NCBI GenBank assembly: GCA_028280845.1
Contig: JANQKZ010000018.1
Coordinates: forward strand, 1 to 64,000
Origin: Opitutales bacterium
Lineage (GTDB): Bacteria; Verrucomicrobiota; Verrucomicrobiia; Opitutales; JABSRG01
DNA: 64,000 nt
Reading direction: 5' to 3'
Positions 1-7,744 of this stretch are shown in pieces. The position numbers were made by a program, and so were the translations under genes. The notes under the pieces were generated by a model, which worked only from the letters and a program-made list of their open reading frames with translations, ran no database searches and was not told where the DNA came from. Position 1 is the first letter of the stretch. Every line of letters begins with the position of its first letter.

Positions 1-275
1 TAGAGCAATCTGCATTTAAATTGAGGCGCTGGTGGGCTCAAACAGGGGAGCAGCGCAAGGCGGTTTGGCACGTAGCGCACGGGACGTGCGTAAGTGCCAA
101 ACTAACACCGCGATCTCCTCTGTTTCAGCCCATCCCTTTGGGACCTTGCGCTTTTGGCCGGCAACAGCGTTCCCTCCTTAGCCAAAGCCCTTACAGGGAT
201 TTCCGCTAAGGAGGCGCCTCGTTGAACGACCAAAATCGCAAGGCCAGCGCGTCAATTTAAATGCAGATTGCTCTA
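1..275. repeat. MITE/REP-like inverted-repeat element
   Basis: Terminal arms at 1-32 and 244-275 are inverted repeats with a single mismatch (25/251). Between them lie two more hairpins: 63-71 pairs with 94-102 (with 76-80/86-90 continuing the stem), and 173-182 pairs perfectly with 205-214. No credible protein is encoded. The right arm ends exactly on the TAG stop codon (273-275) of the response regulator on the minus strand. The left arm begins at the first base of the window, so the true left boundary is unseen. This looks like a small non-autonomous or structured intergenic repeat; no transposase is visible. Confidence 0.7.
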
Positions 276-938
276 GGAGTTAAGCCGGGTTTCGTGTGGC
301 TTCCAAAAGCCCGTATCGAGGGCGTAGCGGATGAGTTCCGGGGTGCTGTGGGTCCCGACCTTTCCCATGATGTTTTTGCGATGGGTCTGAACGGTGCTGG
401 AGCTCAGGCCGACCATCTCCCCAATTTCCTGATCTGAGTAACATCCCCCAATGAGCGATAGGATTTCCTGTTCGCGCGGGCTGAGTATTTTCTGGAAAGC
501 TGTCGGTTGGGAAATCAATCGCTCCCGGATGCTCAAGATTTTCTCAGAAAAGTAAGTTTTTCCTGCGGCCACCCGTTCAATACCTTTGGTCAGGGAGTCG
601 AGTGTCTGCGTGGATTTATCGATAAAGCCGTTGAATCCTATTTCGAACACCCGGTGAACTGTGAGGGGGTCCTCCTCAGACGAGATGGCAATCAATTTCA
701 ATAAGGGGAACTCCGCTCGCAAGTTCTCAGCTACGACCAGGCCGGACATTTTCGGAATGAGGAGATCCAATAACACCAGGTCCGGTTTCTTTTCCCGACA
801 TACCTGGATCGCCTCCAGGCCATCTGAAGCAATGTCGAGGATCTCGTAACCAAATTGCTTCGTGGCAATGGTGGCGAGCAACTGTTGGAAGAGGACCTGA
901 TCCTCGACGACGACGATTTTTAACTTCGGTGTTGGCAT
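273..938 (-). CDS. NarL/FixJ-family response regulator
   Basis: A 221-residue two-domain regulator. The receiver domain (about residues 5-125) shows the acidic pair E12-D13, the likely phospho-acceptor D58 in the stretch VLLDLLIP, and a conserved Lys in IDKST. A LuxR-type helix-turn-helix follows (about 150-212; LSPREQEILSLI, then SSSTVQTHRKNIMGKVG). It would act in the cytoplasm as a phosphorylation-controlled transcription factor. No partner histidine kinase is in the window, so its signal is unknown. The divergent intergenic region contains a perfect palindrome 37 bases upstream of the start, a candidate autoregulatory site. Its stop codon lies inside the terminal arm of the inverted-repeat element. 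Confidence 0.9.
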   Translation of the reverse strand: MPTPKLKIVVVEDQVLFQQLLATIATKQFGYEILDIASDGLEAIQVCREKKPDLVLLDLLIPKMSGLVVAENLRAEFPLLKLIAISSEEDPLTVHRVFEIGFNGFIDKSTQTLDSLTKGIERVAAGKTYFSEKILSIRERLISQPTAFQKILSPREQEILSLIGGCYSDQEIGEMVGLSSSTVQTHRKNIMGKVGTHSTPELIRYALDTGFWKPHETRLNS

Positions 939-974
939 CCCAATAAGGGAGACTGCTGGGAGGGAAAATGGGTT

Positions 975-992
975 CTACCTAAATTTAGGTAG
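975..992. promoter_or_regulatory. 18-bp perfect palindrome, candidate operator
   Basis: CTACCTAAATTTAGGTAG is its own reverse complement. It sits between the divergent starts of the response regulator (938, minus) and a hypothetical gene (1045, plus), a usual position for a dimeric regulator's binding site. Which protein binds it is inference; the adjacent LuxR-type regulator is the obvious candidate. Confidence 0.55.
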
Positions 993-1044
993 TTTTCAGG
1001 GGGGGCCGTCCAGAGAAAAAATACTAGGGTAAATCCCTCGCACC

Positions 1045-1482
1045 ATGAGTTTGTATTCCATGTCACCGCCGGAATTGGGGGAAATTCTCCCCTTGGCCCG
1101 GACCTACGCCCACACCCTAAGGCATAGCCATGCCCAGTGTGGATCTCATTGGACGGAAAACTCGGTACCCCTCATCCGCTCGTTCCGGAAAGGAAAGGTG
1201 GAAGGGGTGTTGTTCAATGAGCAGACGGTTATGATTTGGAGCCAGGAGTTTAGAGATTTCGTTAAATTCAACAAGGAAGACCGGGATATATACCTCCAGG
1301 GGGGATCCTGGATATACCTGGTCCTCGATATCGAGGGGATTTCGGCCAAACTGGAAGCGGTAGCGTTTGAGCAAATCGAGTTACAGGATTCATGGGTGAT
1401 TGGGGTTTCTCCAAATTGGTACCGCGCACTTTATCTGGCCATCCGGCATGAGGGACAACGAAAGCAGGTTTTGGCGGGTTAA
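1045..1482 (+). CDS. hypothetical protein, 145 aa
   Basis: I do not recognise the family. The product is soluble, 145 residues, with no signal peptide or membrane segment. It contains a Trp-rich beta-type stretch (WSQEFRDFVKF, then GGSWIYLVLDIEG) suggesting a small folded domain. It is divergent from the response regulator and shares with it the palindrome-containing promoter region, so joint control is plausible. The whole frame is open and the opposite-strand frames are shorter and less protein-like. It could be a small output or sensor protein of the two-component regulator, but nothing shows this directly. Confidence 0.6.
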   Translation: MSLYSMSPPELGEILPLARTYAHTLRHSHAQCGSHWTENSVPLIRSFRKGKVEGVLFNEQTVMIWSQEFRDFVKFNKEDRDIYLQGGSWIYLVLDIEGISAKLEAVAFEQIELQDSWVIGVSPNWYRALYLAIRHEGQRKQVLAG

Positions 1483-1532
1483 CGTCCAAAAATAAGGGAA
1501 TTTTTTCGTTTCGAATGTGGGGTTAAGCTTGC

Positions 1533-2696
1533 ATGGTTAGGCCCGTGGAAGCAAAAACAAATCTCCGGGCAGGGATAATAGGGAGCGGGTTCATCGGGCC
1601 GGTGCATGCTGAGGCTCTGAGACGAAACGGGATCGAGGTCCTCGCATGTTGTGGGTCGGACTCCGCTATTGAGATGGGAAAGCGCCTCAATATCCCCCAT
1701 GTATTTACGGGATATGACTACCGTTCCATGTTGGCCATGGATGAGCTGGACGCGATCCATATCACCTCCCCCAATCGGTTCCATCGGGAAATGGCCCTGG
1801 CCACCTTAGCGTCTGGCAAGCATTGTATTTGTGAAAAACCGCTCGCGATGAACGCTAAGGAGTCGGCCGAAATTTTAAAAGCGGCGGAGGAATCCGACCG
1901 TATCTTTGCGGTGAATTACAATATTCGGTTTTATCCGGCGGCCCTTCACTTGCGCGGGTTGATTCAAGATGGAGAGCTGGGGGATATCATTCATATTAAC
2001 GGGTCCTATATGCAGGATTGGCTGCTCTATGATACCGACTTTAACTGGCGTCTGCTTCCGGAGGAGGGAGGTAATCTCCGGGTGGTTGGCGATATCGGGT
2101 CCCACTGGATGGATTTGGTTACCTTTGTTACGGGTCTGTCTATTGAATCGGTTTATGCCAGTCTGGGGCGTTATCACGACACACGCAAACGACCGCTTGG
2201 CCAGGTAGAAACCTTCAGTGGGGAGGCAAAAGCCGATCAGAACTGGGAGCCCTATTCAGTTAAGACCGAGGATTATGGAACGGTGCTCCTTAAGTACGGA
2301 AATGGGGCTCTTGGCAATATGTCGGTGTCTCAAGTGGCTTGTGGTCGCAACAATTGTGTCCGACTCGAGGTGTATGGTTCCAAGCAATCGGCCTGGTGGG
2401 ATTCGGAGGATCCTGAACGAATAGTGCTGGGGCACCGGGGCCAGCCCAATGAACTTTACCTTCGAGACCCCTCTTATCTTCATCCCTCGGCCCGCCATCT
2501 GACCGATTATCCTGGAGGTCATACGGAGGGCTTTCCGGATACCTTTAAAATGCTATATCGAGAGATATATCGCGCGATCGCGGAGGGGGGGACCGGGTCT
2601 TACCTCTTTGCCGGTGCGAAAGCAGGCCATGAGGAGATGCTGGTCCTGGATGCAATTGAGGCCAGCGCTCGAGAGCAGGCCTGGGTCGATCTTTAA
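1533..2696 (+). CDS. Gfo/Idh/MocA-family oxidoreductase
   Basis: A 387-residue NAD(P)-dependent oxidoreductase of the Gfo/Idh/MocA family, which typically oxidises or reduces sugars, inositols or sugar acids. The N-terminal Rossmann fold has GIIGSGFIGPVHAEAL (about 13-28). The hallmark catalytic stretch CEKPLAMNAKES (about 100-110) includes the conserved EKP lysine. The C-terminal half is the usual alpha/beta substrate domain. It is cytoplasmic with no signal peptide. It leads a five-gene same-strand run (isomerase, CE15 esterase, beta-lactamase-like hydrolase, methyltransferase) with short spacings, so it probably works on a sugar released by that set. The substrate cannot be read from sequence. 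Confidence 0.9.
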   Translation: MVRPVEAKTNLRAGIIGSGFIGPVHAEALRRNGIEVLACCGSDSAIEMGKRLNIPHVFTGYDYRSMLAMDELDAIHITSPNRFHREMALATLASGKHCICEKPLAMNAKESAEILKAAEESDRIFAVNYNIRFYPAALHLRGLIQDGELGDIIHINGSYMQDWLLYDTDFNWRLLPEEGGNLRVVGDIGSHWMDLVTFVTGLSIESVYASLGRYHDTRKRPLGQVETFSGEAKADQNWEPYSVKTEDYGTVLLKYGNGALGNMSVSQVACGRNNCVRLEVYGSKQSAWWDSEDPERIVLGHRGQPNELYLRDPSYLHPSARHLTDYPGGHTEGFPDTFKMLYREIYRAIAEGGTGSYLFAGAKAGHEEMLVLDAIEASAREQAWVDL

Positions 2697-2742
2697 ATTC
2701 CTTTGTTTCAAATCCACTGTAATCCCCAAGAAGCCCCCCACT

Positions 2743-3651
2743 ATGAAATTAGGTTTTGTAAGTGCTATCTTGCCTGAGTTGAGTCTAGACGAGGTTTTAG
2801 AATTTGCCTCCAGGCATGAATATACCTGTGTCGAGGTCATGTGTTGGCCGGTAGGAAAAGCGGAACGGAAGTATGCCGGTGTGACGCACATTGATGTGGT
2901 CGATTTTGGAGAAAAAGAGGCTGAGCAGGTCCAAAGTCTGGTGGAGAAACACCAGGTCTCCATCTCTGGGCTGGGTTTCTACCCAAATATTTTGTCGGCC
3001 GATCAAGCCTACGCCCAGGATTGCGTGGTTCACCTGAAGCGGGTGATGGATGCGGCGAAGCTTCTGGGTATTCGAAATGTAAATACATTTATTGGAAATG
3101 AACATACCCTGGGAGTGGAAGACAATTTCGCCGCATTCCTCAAAATCTGGCCCGACATTGTGAAATATGCGGAGGATCTGGATTTGCTCCTGGGAATTGA
3201 AAATTGCCCCATGCTCTTTTCCGGTGACGAATGGCCTGCGGGAAAGAATCTGGCCTATTCGCCAGCCATCTGGAGAAGGATGTTTGAGGCAATTCCTTCC
3301 GATCATTTCGGGCTGAATTTCGATCCCTCTCACTTGGTCTGGCAGATGATGGATTACATTGGCCCGATCCATGAATTTGGAGATAAGATATTCCACTTTC
3401 ATGCCAAAGACATCAAGCTTGACTATGATCGTTTGGCCGATGAGGGCATCCTGGCGCTCTTCTGGAGCACGCCCAAAATTCCCGGCTATGGCGAAGTGGA
3501 CTGGGATAAGGTATTTTCGGCTCTCAGCGACACCGGGTTCGATGGATCCGTGTGTGTGGAAATCGAAGACGATGCCTTTGCTCCTGAGCTGGACAAGCGT
3601 AAACAATCGCTCCGTGTATCGCACGAGGTGCTGAAGCGGTATTTTGCCTGA
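2743..3651 (+). CDS. sugar phosphate isomerase/epimerase (xylose-isomerase-like TIM barrel)
   Basis: A 302-residue AP-endonuclease-2/xylose-isomerase-like TIM barrel, as in sugar isomerases and epimerases and inosose dehydratase relatives. I chose the ATG at 2743 (MKLGFVSAILPELSLDEVL) because the upstream extension of the open frame overlaps the oxidoreductase and is not protein-like. Likely metal-binding and active-site strands include GIENCPM, NFDPSHLVW (Asp and His), FHAKDIK (His, Lys) and VEIEDDAF near the C-terminus. The gene lies 46 bases after the oxidoreductase and 12 bases before the CE15 esterase, so co-transcription is likely. Pairing with a Gfo/Idh/MocA enzyme is very common and suggests one catabolic route. 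Confidence 0.88.
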   Translation: MKLGFVSAILPELSLDEVLEFASRHEYTCVEVMCWPVGKAERKYAGVTHIDVVDFGEKEAEQVQSLVEKHQVSISGLGFYPNILSADQAYAQDCVVHLKRVMDAAKLLGIRNVNTFIGNEHTLGVEDNFAAFLKIWPDIVKYAEDLDLLLGIENCPMLFSGDEWPAGKNLAYSPAIWRRMFEAIPSDHFGLNFDPSHLVWQMMDYIGPIHEFGDKIFHFHAKDIKLDYDRLADEGILALFWSTPKIPGYGEVDWDKVFSALSDTGFDGSVCVEIEDDAFAPELDKRKQSLRVSHEVLKRYFA

Positions 3652-3663
3652 TTTTAAGGTCCG

Positions 3664-4926
3664 ATGCATACCTTGCTGATTATTACAGGAATTGTGATGG
3701 CAGCTTCCAATGCTTCGGCTCTCCCTTATGATGGGGCGCAAGTTCCCGACTATTCTCTGCCGGACCCCTTGCAGATCCCCGGGGGGAATCCTGTTTCCAC
3801 CTTGGATGCATGGGAATCTCTCGTGAAACCTGCTTGGCGTTCCCTTTTTGAACAGGAGATGTATGGAATCATTCCTGCGGAGGGGGTACGCCTAACAGTT
3901 GACCTTGCTTACGAAAATCCGAATGCGATAGATGGGCTGGCTCACCTCCGGGAAGTGCGCTTGCGGCTGGAACGGAATGGAAAGGTTCAGGATGTCTACA
4001 TGCTGGTGCTCACACCCAAACAGAGTGATCGAGCCACGCCCGCTTTTGTTGGGTTAAACTTCGCGGGGAATCACACCGTGGTTGATGATCCCGGGATTCG
4101 TATACCCTCCGGGTGGGTTCCAAATCGGCGAGATTTGGGTATCGAGGATAATCGAGCCTCTTCCGCCCACCGGGGAAAGATGAATCGCCGGTGGCCGGTG
4201 AGGCAAATCCTGTCCAGGGGAGTCTCCCTTGTGACGGCCTATTCCGGAGATATTGATCCCGATTTTGATGATGGTTTTACCAATGGAGTTCATGGATTGT
4301 TTTCGGACCGGCCACGCGATCGGTCAAGCTGGGGAACCCTGGCCGCATGGGCGTGGGGACTGTCGAGAATGATGGATGCTTTGGAGGATCATTCCTGGGT
4401 AGATATCAGCCGAGTTGCAGTTATTGGTCATTCCCGTATGGGAAAAGCAGCACTCCTGGCCGGTGTCATCGACTCCCGATTTTCTTTGGTGATTTCGAAT
4501 CAGTCCGGATGTGGCGGGGCTGCCCTGTCCCGGCGTCGATTTGGAGAACGGTTGAAGCAAATCAACAGCAACTTTCCTCATTGGTTTTGTGAAGCCTTTC
4601 ACACCTATAACGCGAGGGAGTCCGAGCTCCCATTTGATCAGCACATTTTCGTTTCCCTGGTGGCGCCTCGGCCGGTTCTCATCGGGAGCGCTGAGGAGGA
4701 TCGCTGGGCAGACCCCCAGGGGGAGTTTCTTTCGCTATACCATGCAAACCCGGTATATCGTTTGTATGGCCTGGAAGGACTCCCTCATGGGCAATTTCCC
4801 ACGGCCAATGGAGAGGTAGCCGGACACAATTTCTACCATATCCGGGAAGGGAGACATGACCTCACCGAATATGATTGGGTTCAGTATCTATCCTTTGCAG
4901 GCTCGTTTTGGAATGAAGCCGACTGA
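3664..4926 (+). CDS. CE15-like glucuronoyl methylesterase
   Basis: A 420-residue alpha/beta hydrolase with a signal peptide (about residues 1-19, ending NASA). The nucleophile elbow GHSRMGKAALL (Ser257) and the following SGCGGAALSRRRFGE block are characteristic of carbohydrate esterase family 15, which cleaves ester bonds between glucuronate on xylan and lignin alcohols or simple methyl esters. The catalytic His is probably H398 in EGRHDLTEYDW. The length is usual for bacterial CE15. It is predicted to be exported. It overlaps the next gene by 14 bases, implying translational coupling. The substrate is a 4-O-methyl-glucuronoyl-type ester by family inference only. Confidence 0.85.
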   Translation: MHTLLIITGIVMAASNASALPYDGAQVPDYSLPDPLQIPGGNPVSTLDAWESLVKPAWRSLFEQEMYGIIPAEGVRLTVDLAYENPNAIDGLAHLREVRLRLERNGKVQDVYMLVLTPKQSDRATPAFVGLNFAGNHTVVDDPGIRIPSGWVPNRRDLGIEDNRASSAHRGKMNRRWPVRQILSRGVSLVTAYSGDIDPDFDDGFTNGVHGLFSDRPRDRSSWGTLAAWAWGLSRMMDALEDHSWVDISRVAVIGHSRMGKAALLAGVIDSRFSLVISNQSGCGGAALSRRRFGERLKQINSNFPHWFCEAFHTYNARESELPFDQHIFVSLVAPRPVLIGSAEEDRWADPQGEFLSLYHANPVYRLYGLEGLPHGQFPTANGEVAGHNFYHIREGRHDLTEYDWVQYLSFAGSFWNEAD

Positions 4927-6058
4927 ATACGGACTTCGATTGTTCAGACCTGACCGGCTGCTCTGCATGGTCCTGGCCGGGTGGCTTTTTGCTTTTTTCC
5001 CAGTAAGGGGAGGCCCCGGTGTCCCCGTGTACCCGGGGGATCAGTGGGAAGCCGCTACTCCGGAATCAGTAGGGGTGGACGCCGACTTATTGCAGGATGC
5101 GCTAGATTACCTGCACTCTAAATGCGGCCAGGATGGCTTGAGTGAGCTGCTCCTGGTACGACACGGCAAGGTGTTTTATGCCGGGGATCGGGTGGACCGG
5201 ATGCACAATGTCTATTCCTGCACTAAGTCCATAACGAGCACCCTTCTTGGGCTCTTGATCGCCTCCGGTCAGTGTGGGATTGATGATCCGGCGGCGAAGT
5301 ATGAGCCACTTTTGGAAGCATATTATGGTAAGGTGACTTTGCGGCATTTTGCCACCATGACTTCAGGTTATAGTGCCAAGGGTAGGAGCCGCTGGGGAGC
5401 GGACAGTGAGGACTGGTCAAAGACACCCTTTGCCCCAGATCATCCCCTGTTTCAGGCGGGGGAAGCTTATGCCTATTGGGATGAGGCACAAATGATGTTT
5501 GGGCGTGTGCTTACCCGGATTGCAGGTGAGCGGCTTTCCACCCTGTTCAACCGGGAAGTGGGTGCGAAAATTGGTTTGGGGGAATTTGAATGGTGGTATG
5601 AGGAAACCCTGAATGGGATTCCACTCGATAACGGGTGTAGCGGAATCTCAGTGACCGCGAACCAGCTGGCGCGCTTTGGGTATCTGTTTTTACGTCAGGG
5701 GAATTGGAAAGGGGAGCAGGTGATTTCAAAGGATTGGGTAAACCAGGCCACACGGCCCCAGGTGGGGTCTATGCACCCGCTGGCAGACACCGACCGGAAA
5801 TCGACTGACGGTCGCGGGCGCTATGGGTTTAATTGGTGGACGAATGGAAACCACCCGGATGGGGGGCTTTGGATGCCAAACAGTCCGGTTGACCTGTATT
5901 ACATGAGCGGTTTGAACAACAATATGTGTTTTGTGCTTCCTGGTTGGGATATGGTGGTGGTTCGCATGGGAGAGGATGGCAATCCTCCGGAAGGTAAACA
6001 CGTGGTTTACAACCGGTTCTTTGAGCTCTTGGGGAAGGCTCTGGTCGAAGGAAAATAG
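4913..6058 (+). CDS. serine hydrolase, beta-lactamase/esterase class C-like
   Basis: The start at 4913 is preferred over an in-frame ATG at 4856, because it begins a signal-like segment (LLCMVLAGWLFAFF, about residues 16-29). The mature protein is a class C beta-lactamase/DD-peptidase fold: the SxxK nucleophile motif is SCTK at 102-105, and the second motif region reads YAYWDEAQ rather than the usual Tyr-x-Asn. Such proteins in polysaccharide loci are commonly esterases or amide hydrolases rather than resistance enzymes. It overlaps the CE15 gene and is followed after 2 bases by a methyltransferase gene. The precise substrate is unknown. Confidence 0.82.
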   Translation: MKPTEYGLRLFRPDRLLCMVLAGWLFAFFPVRGGPGVPVYPGDQWEAATPESVGVDADLLQDALDYLHSKCGQDGLSELLLVRHGKVFYAGDRVDRMHNVYSCTKSITSTLLGLLIASGQCGIDDPAAKYEPLLEAYYGKVTLRHFATMTSGYSAKGRSRWGADSEDWSKTPFAPDHPLFQAGEAYAYWDEAQMMFGRVLTRIAGERLSTLFNREVGAKIGLGEFEWWYEETLNGIPLDNGCSGISVTANQLARFGYLFLRQGNWKGEQVISKDWVNQATRPQVGSMHPLADTDRKSTDGRGRYGFNWWTNGNHPDGGLWMPNSPVDLYYMSGLNNNMCFVLPGWDMVVVRMGEDGNPPEGKHVVYNRFFELLGKALVEGK

Positions 6059-6060
6059 CA

Positions 6061-6747
6061 ATGCTTAAAGAAAACCCCGAATCTGTGCGGGAACAGATCC
6101 ACCAACGTCGTTGGTATCATGCCTTTGATTTTGGAAATGGGCTTGAAGTCGACGGGGTAAAAAAGCTTTGGGTTCTGGAAAAAGAGTATGACCTGATATT
6201 TAAATACCCGGTTGAAAGAAAGACGGTTATTGATGTGGGGGCCTGGGATGGTGCATTCAGTTTTGAAGCCAAGAAACGGGGCGCGTTGCGCGTGTTGGCT
6301 ACGGACCATTATAGTTGGAGTGGACCGGGTTGGAGTGATCAGGACGGGTTCAATCTGGCCAGGCAGCTCCTCAATCTAGAGGTAGAGGATAAGGATATAG
6401 ATCTTCCAGATATCACTCCGGAGTCTGTCGGGATGTTTGATGTCATGTTCCTCCTGGGTGTGTTCTATCATCTGAAGAATCCCCTGGAGTCCATCCCGCT
6501 CCTTACCCAGGTTGTCAGCGAGCGCCTGGTTCTGGAAACGGTGATCGACCCGGAAGTGGAAAAACTGACCAGGCCGGCAATGGTCTACTATCCGGATGTG
6601 GAATTAAATCAAGATGTGACCAATTGGTGGGGCCCCAATTCCCTGATGGTCATACAACTCTTGAAGGGATGCGGTTTTCAGCGCATAGAATACTTCCCGT
6701 CCCCCATACATCTGGAGCGCGGGGTGTTCCATGCCTGGAAAGGGTAG
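6061..6747 (+). CDS. SAM-dependent methyltransferase, CmoB/DUF1698-like
   Basis: A 228-residue class I methyltransferase. The SAM-binding motif VIDVGAWDGAFSFEAKKRGA (about 57-76) and the post-motifs VLATDHYSW and FDVMFLLGVFYHL match the DUF1698/CmoB-like group, whose best known member modifies wobble uridine in tRNA. The N-terminus (WYHAFDFGNGLEVDG) also fits that group. It is shorter than E. coli CmoB (about 320 residues) and lies at the end of a sugar-related operon, so a role on a small molecule or glycan is as likely as tRNA modification. It starts 2 bases after the preceding stop codon. Confidence 0.78.
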   Translation: MLKENPESVREQIHQRRWYHAFDFGNGLEVDGVKKLWVLEKEYDLIFKYPVERKTVIDVGAWDGAFSFEAKKRGALRVLATDHYSWSGPGWSDQDGFNLARQLLNLEVEDKDIDLPDITPESVGMFDVMFLLGVFYHLKNPLESIPLLTQVVSERLVLETVIDPEVEKLTRPAMVYYPDVELNQDVTNWWGPNSLMVIQLLKGCGFQRIEYFPSPIHLERGVFHAWKG

Positions 6748-6765
6748 GTCGCCGGGGCGGCGACC
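6747..6765. terminator. hairpin between convergent genes
   Basis: GGTCGCC at 6747-6753 pairs perfectly with GGCGACC at 6759-6765 directly after the methyltransferase stop codon and before a convergent gene. There is no immediate U-tract on either strand, so it may act as a weak terminator or an mRNA 3' end stabiliser. Confidence 0.4.
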
Positions 6766-6809
6766 CTCCCTGAGCCATTATTTCTTATTGTGAGAGAGGG
6801 AAGACCGAG

Positions 6810-7223
6810 CTACTGCAGCTCTGACTTTTCGCCGTATTCGTAGAGACCAATGGCTGCCCCATGCGGATCGGTGATCATGGCAAATCGGCCTTCGGGGAGT
6901 GGGGTGGCGCCCATGATGATCTTCGCTCCGAGACTTTCCGCTTTTTGCAGGGAGGCCTCAATATTTTCCACAGTGACATAGTTCGTCCACACAGAACAAG
7001 GTGAGTCAAAGTCCGGGGGTTGAACTACCCCCGCAACGGGAACTTTGCCAACGCGGAACATCGTATAGTTGGTGTCGCCCATGGGCATCTCTTCCACTTC
7101 CCAGTCGAAAAGACCTACATAAAAGTCGCGGCTTTCCGCTGCATTAATCGATGAGAGCTCATTCCAGCTGATCATGCCGGGGATGCGGTGTTCGGGGTTT
7201 CCAGTGTATTCTTCTTCGCTCAT
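6810..7223 (-). CDS. VOC-family (glyoxalase/bleomycin-resistance fold) protein
   Basis: A 137-residue protein with two paired beta-alpha-beta-beta-beta halves typical of the vicinal-oxygen-chelate fold. The first half has ISWNELSSINAAESRDFYVGLFDWEVEEM and the second half ends with ITDPHGAAIGLYEY. This type (often annotated PhnB or glyoxalase-like) is cytoplasmic and metal-dependent or ligand-binding, and its reaction cannot be assigned. It is convergent with the methyltransferase and appears to be a single-gene unit. Upstream lies the remnant of a sugar transporter, so its original neighbourhood may have been altered by deletion. Confidence 0.85.
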   Translation of the reverse strand: MSEEEYTGNPEHRIPGMISWNELSSINAAESRDFYVGLFDWEVEEMPMGDTNYTMFRVGKVPVAGVVQPPDFDSPCSVWTNYVTVENIEASLQKAESLGAKIIMGATPLPEGRFAMITDPHGAAIGLYEYGEKSELQ

Positions 7224-7358
7224 GAGTGATAGAGGTTGGGGTTATTGTGAGTGAGGGTTGAACTATTAGGCTGAAATGAAGGAGCCGTCCATTCATAACC
7301 GATATCTGTTGCAAAAGATTTACAGGATGCCCCCGGCGCCTGACAGATTCGTCTAACG

Positions 7359-7744
7359 ATTTTGACCTTTTCCCACAGAGCCTGGGCAATGATTGCTGAT
7401 TCTGCAGATTATGGGCAATGGAAGCGTGGGCTACGCTCAACCGGGTTGATATCTTCTACTGGTATCTTTTCCATGAAAATTGGATGACCCATCGGTCTTG
7501 CCGTTTCGCTTGGGTTATTGGATGCCTTTGGACTTGTTGCCAATGTGGAACAGGGCCCCGAAACTATCCATGGTCTCCCATTGCTTATGAGCTGGATTCC
7601 CGCCGGGGTCGCAGTCGTCTCTGCTGCCGCTGTCCTGCTCTACCGTATCACGCCCGAGATGGAGAAAGAAATGGCGACCGCTTTCTCTACCGGACACAAC
7701 AAGGCAGACGACGCGAGAGAAGTATCCAAGGGCCAATACAGGTG
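7359..7744 (+). pseudogene. remnant of GPH-family sugar:cation symporter (C-terminal third)
   Basis: One continuous frame reads like the C-terminal part of MelB/GPH transporters. From 7380 it gives AWAMIADSADYGQWKRGLRS, then FSMKIG, an in-frame TGA at 7485-7487, and then PIGLAVSLGLLDAFGL. It continues with the typical last helix and tail LPLLMSWIPAGVAVV and YRITPEMEKEMATAF. The first roughly 300 residues of a normal ~450-residue transporter are absent, and 7224-7358 shows no recognisable remainder. The gene is therefore truncated and interrupted. It lies beside the GHL6-like glycosidase (convergent), whose product sugar it may once have imported. The frame runs past 7744 into the glycosidase's 3' end. 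Confidence 0.72.

Noticed and set aside
1-275. The inverted-repeat element as a complete insertion sequence
   Set aside because: It is too short for a transposase and the only open frame in it (62 codons) is not protein-like.
2797-3741. Long minus-strand open frame (314 codons) opposite the sugar isomerase
   Set aside because: The plus-strand frame is a recognisable TIM-barrel isomerase in an operon; the antisense translation is not protein-like.
4913-6058. The serine hydrolase as an antibiotic-resistance beta-lactamase
   Set aside because: It has SxxK but not the canonical second motif, and it is embedded in a polysaccharide-degradation operon, so an esterase-like role is more likely.
7485-7487. 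The in-frame TGA of the transporter fragment as a selenocysteine or recoded codon
   Set aside because: The first two thirds of the transporter are missing and no recoding element is evident, so decay is the simpler reading.
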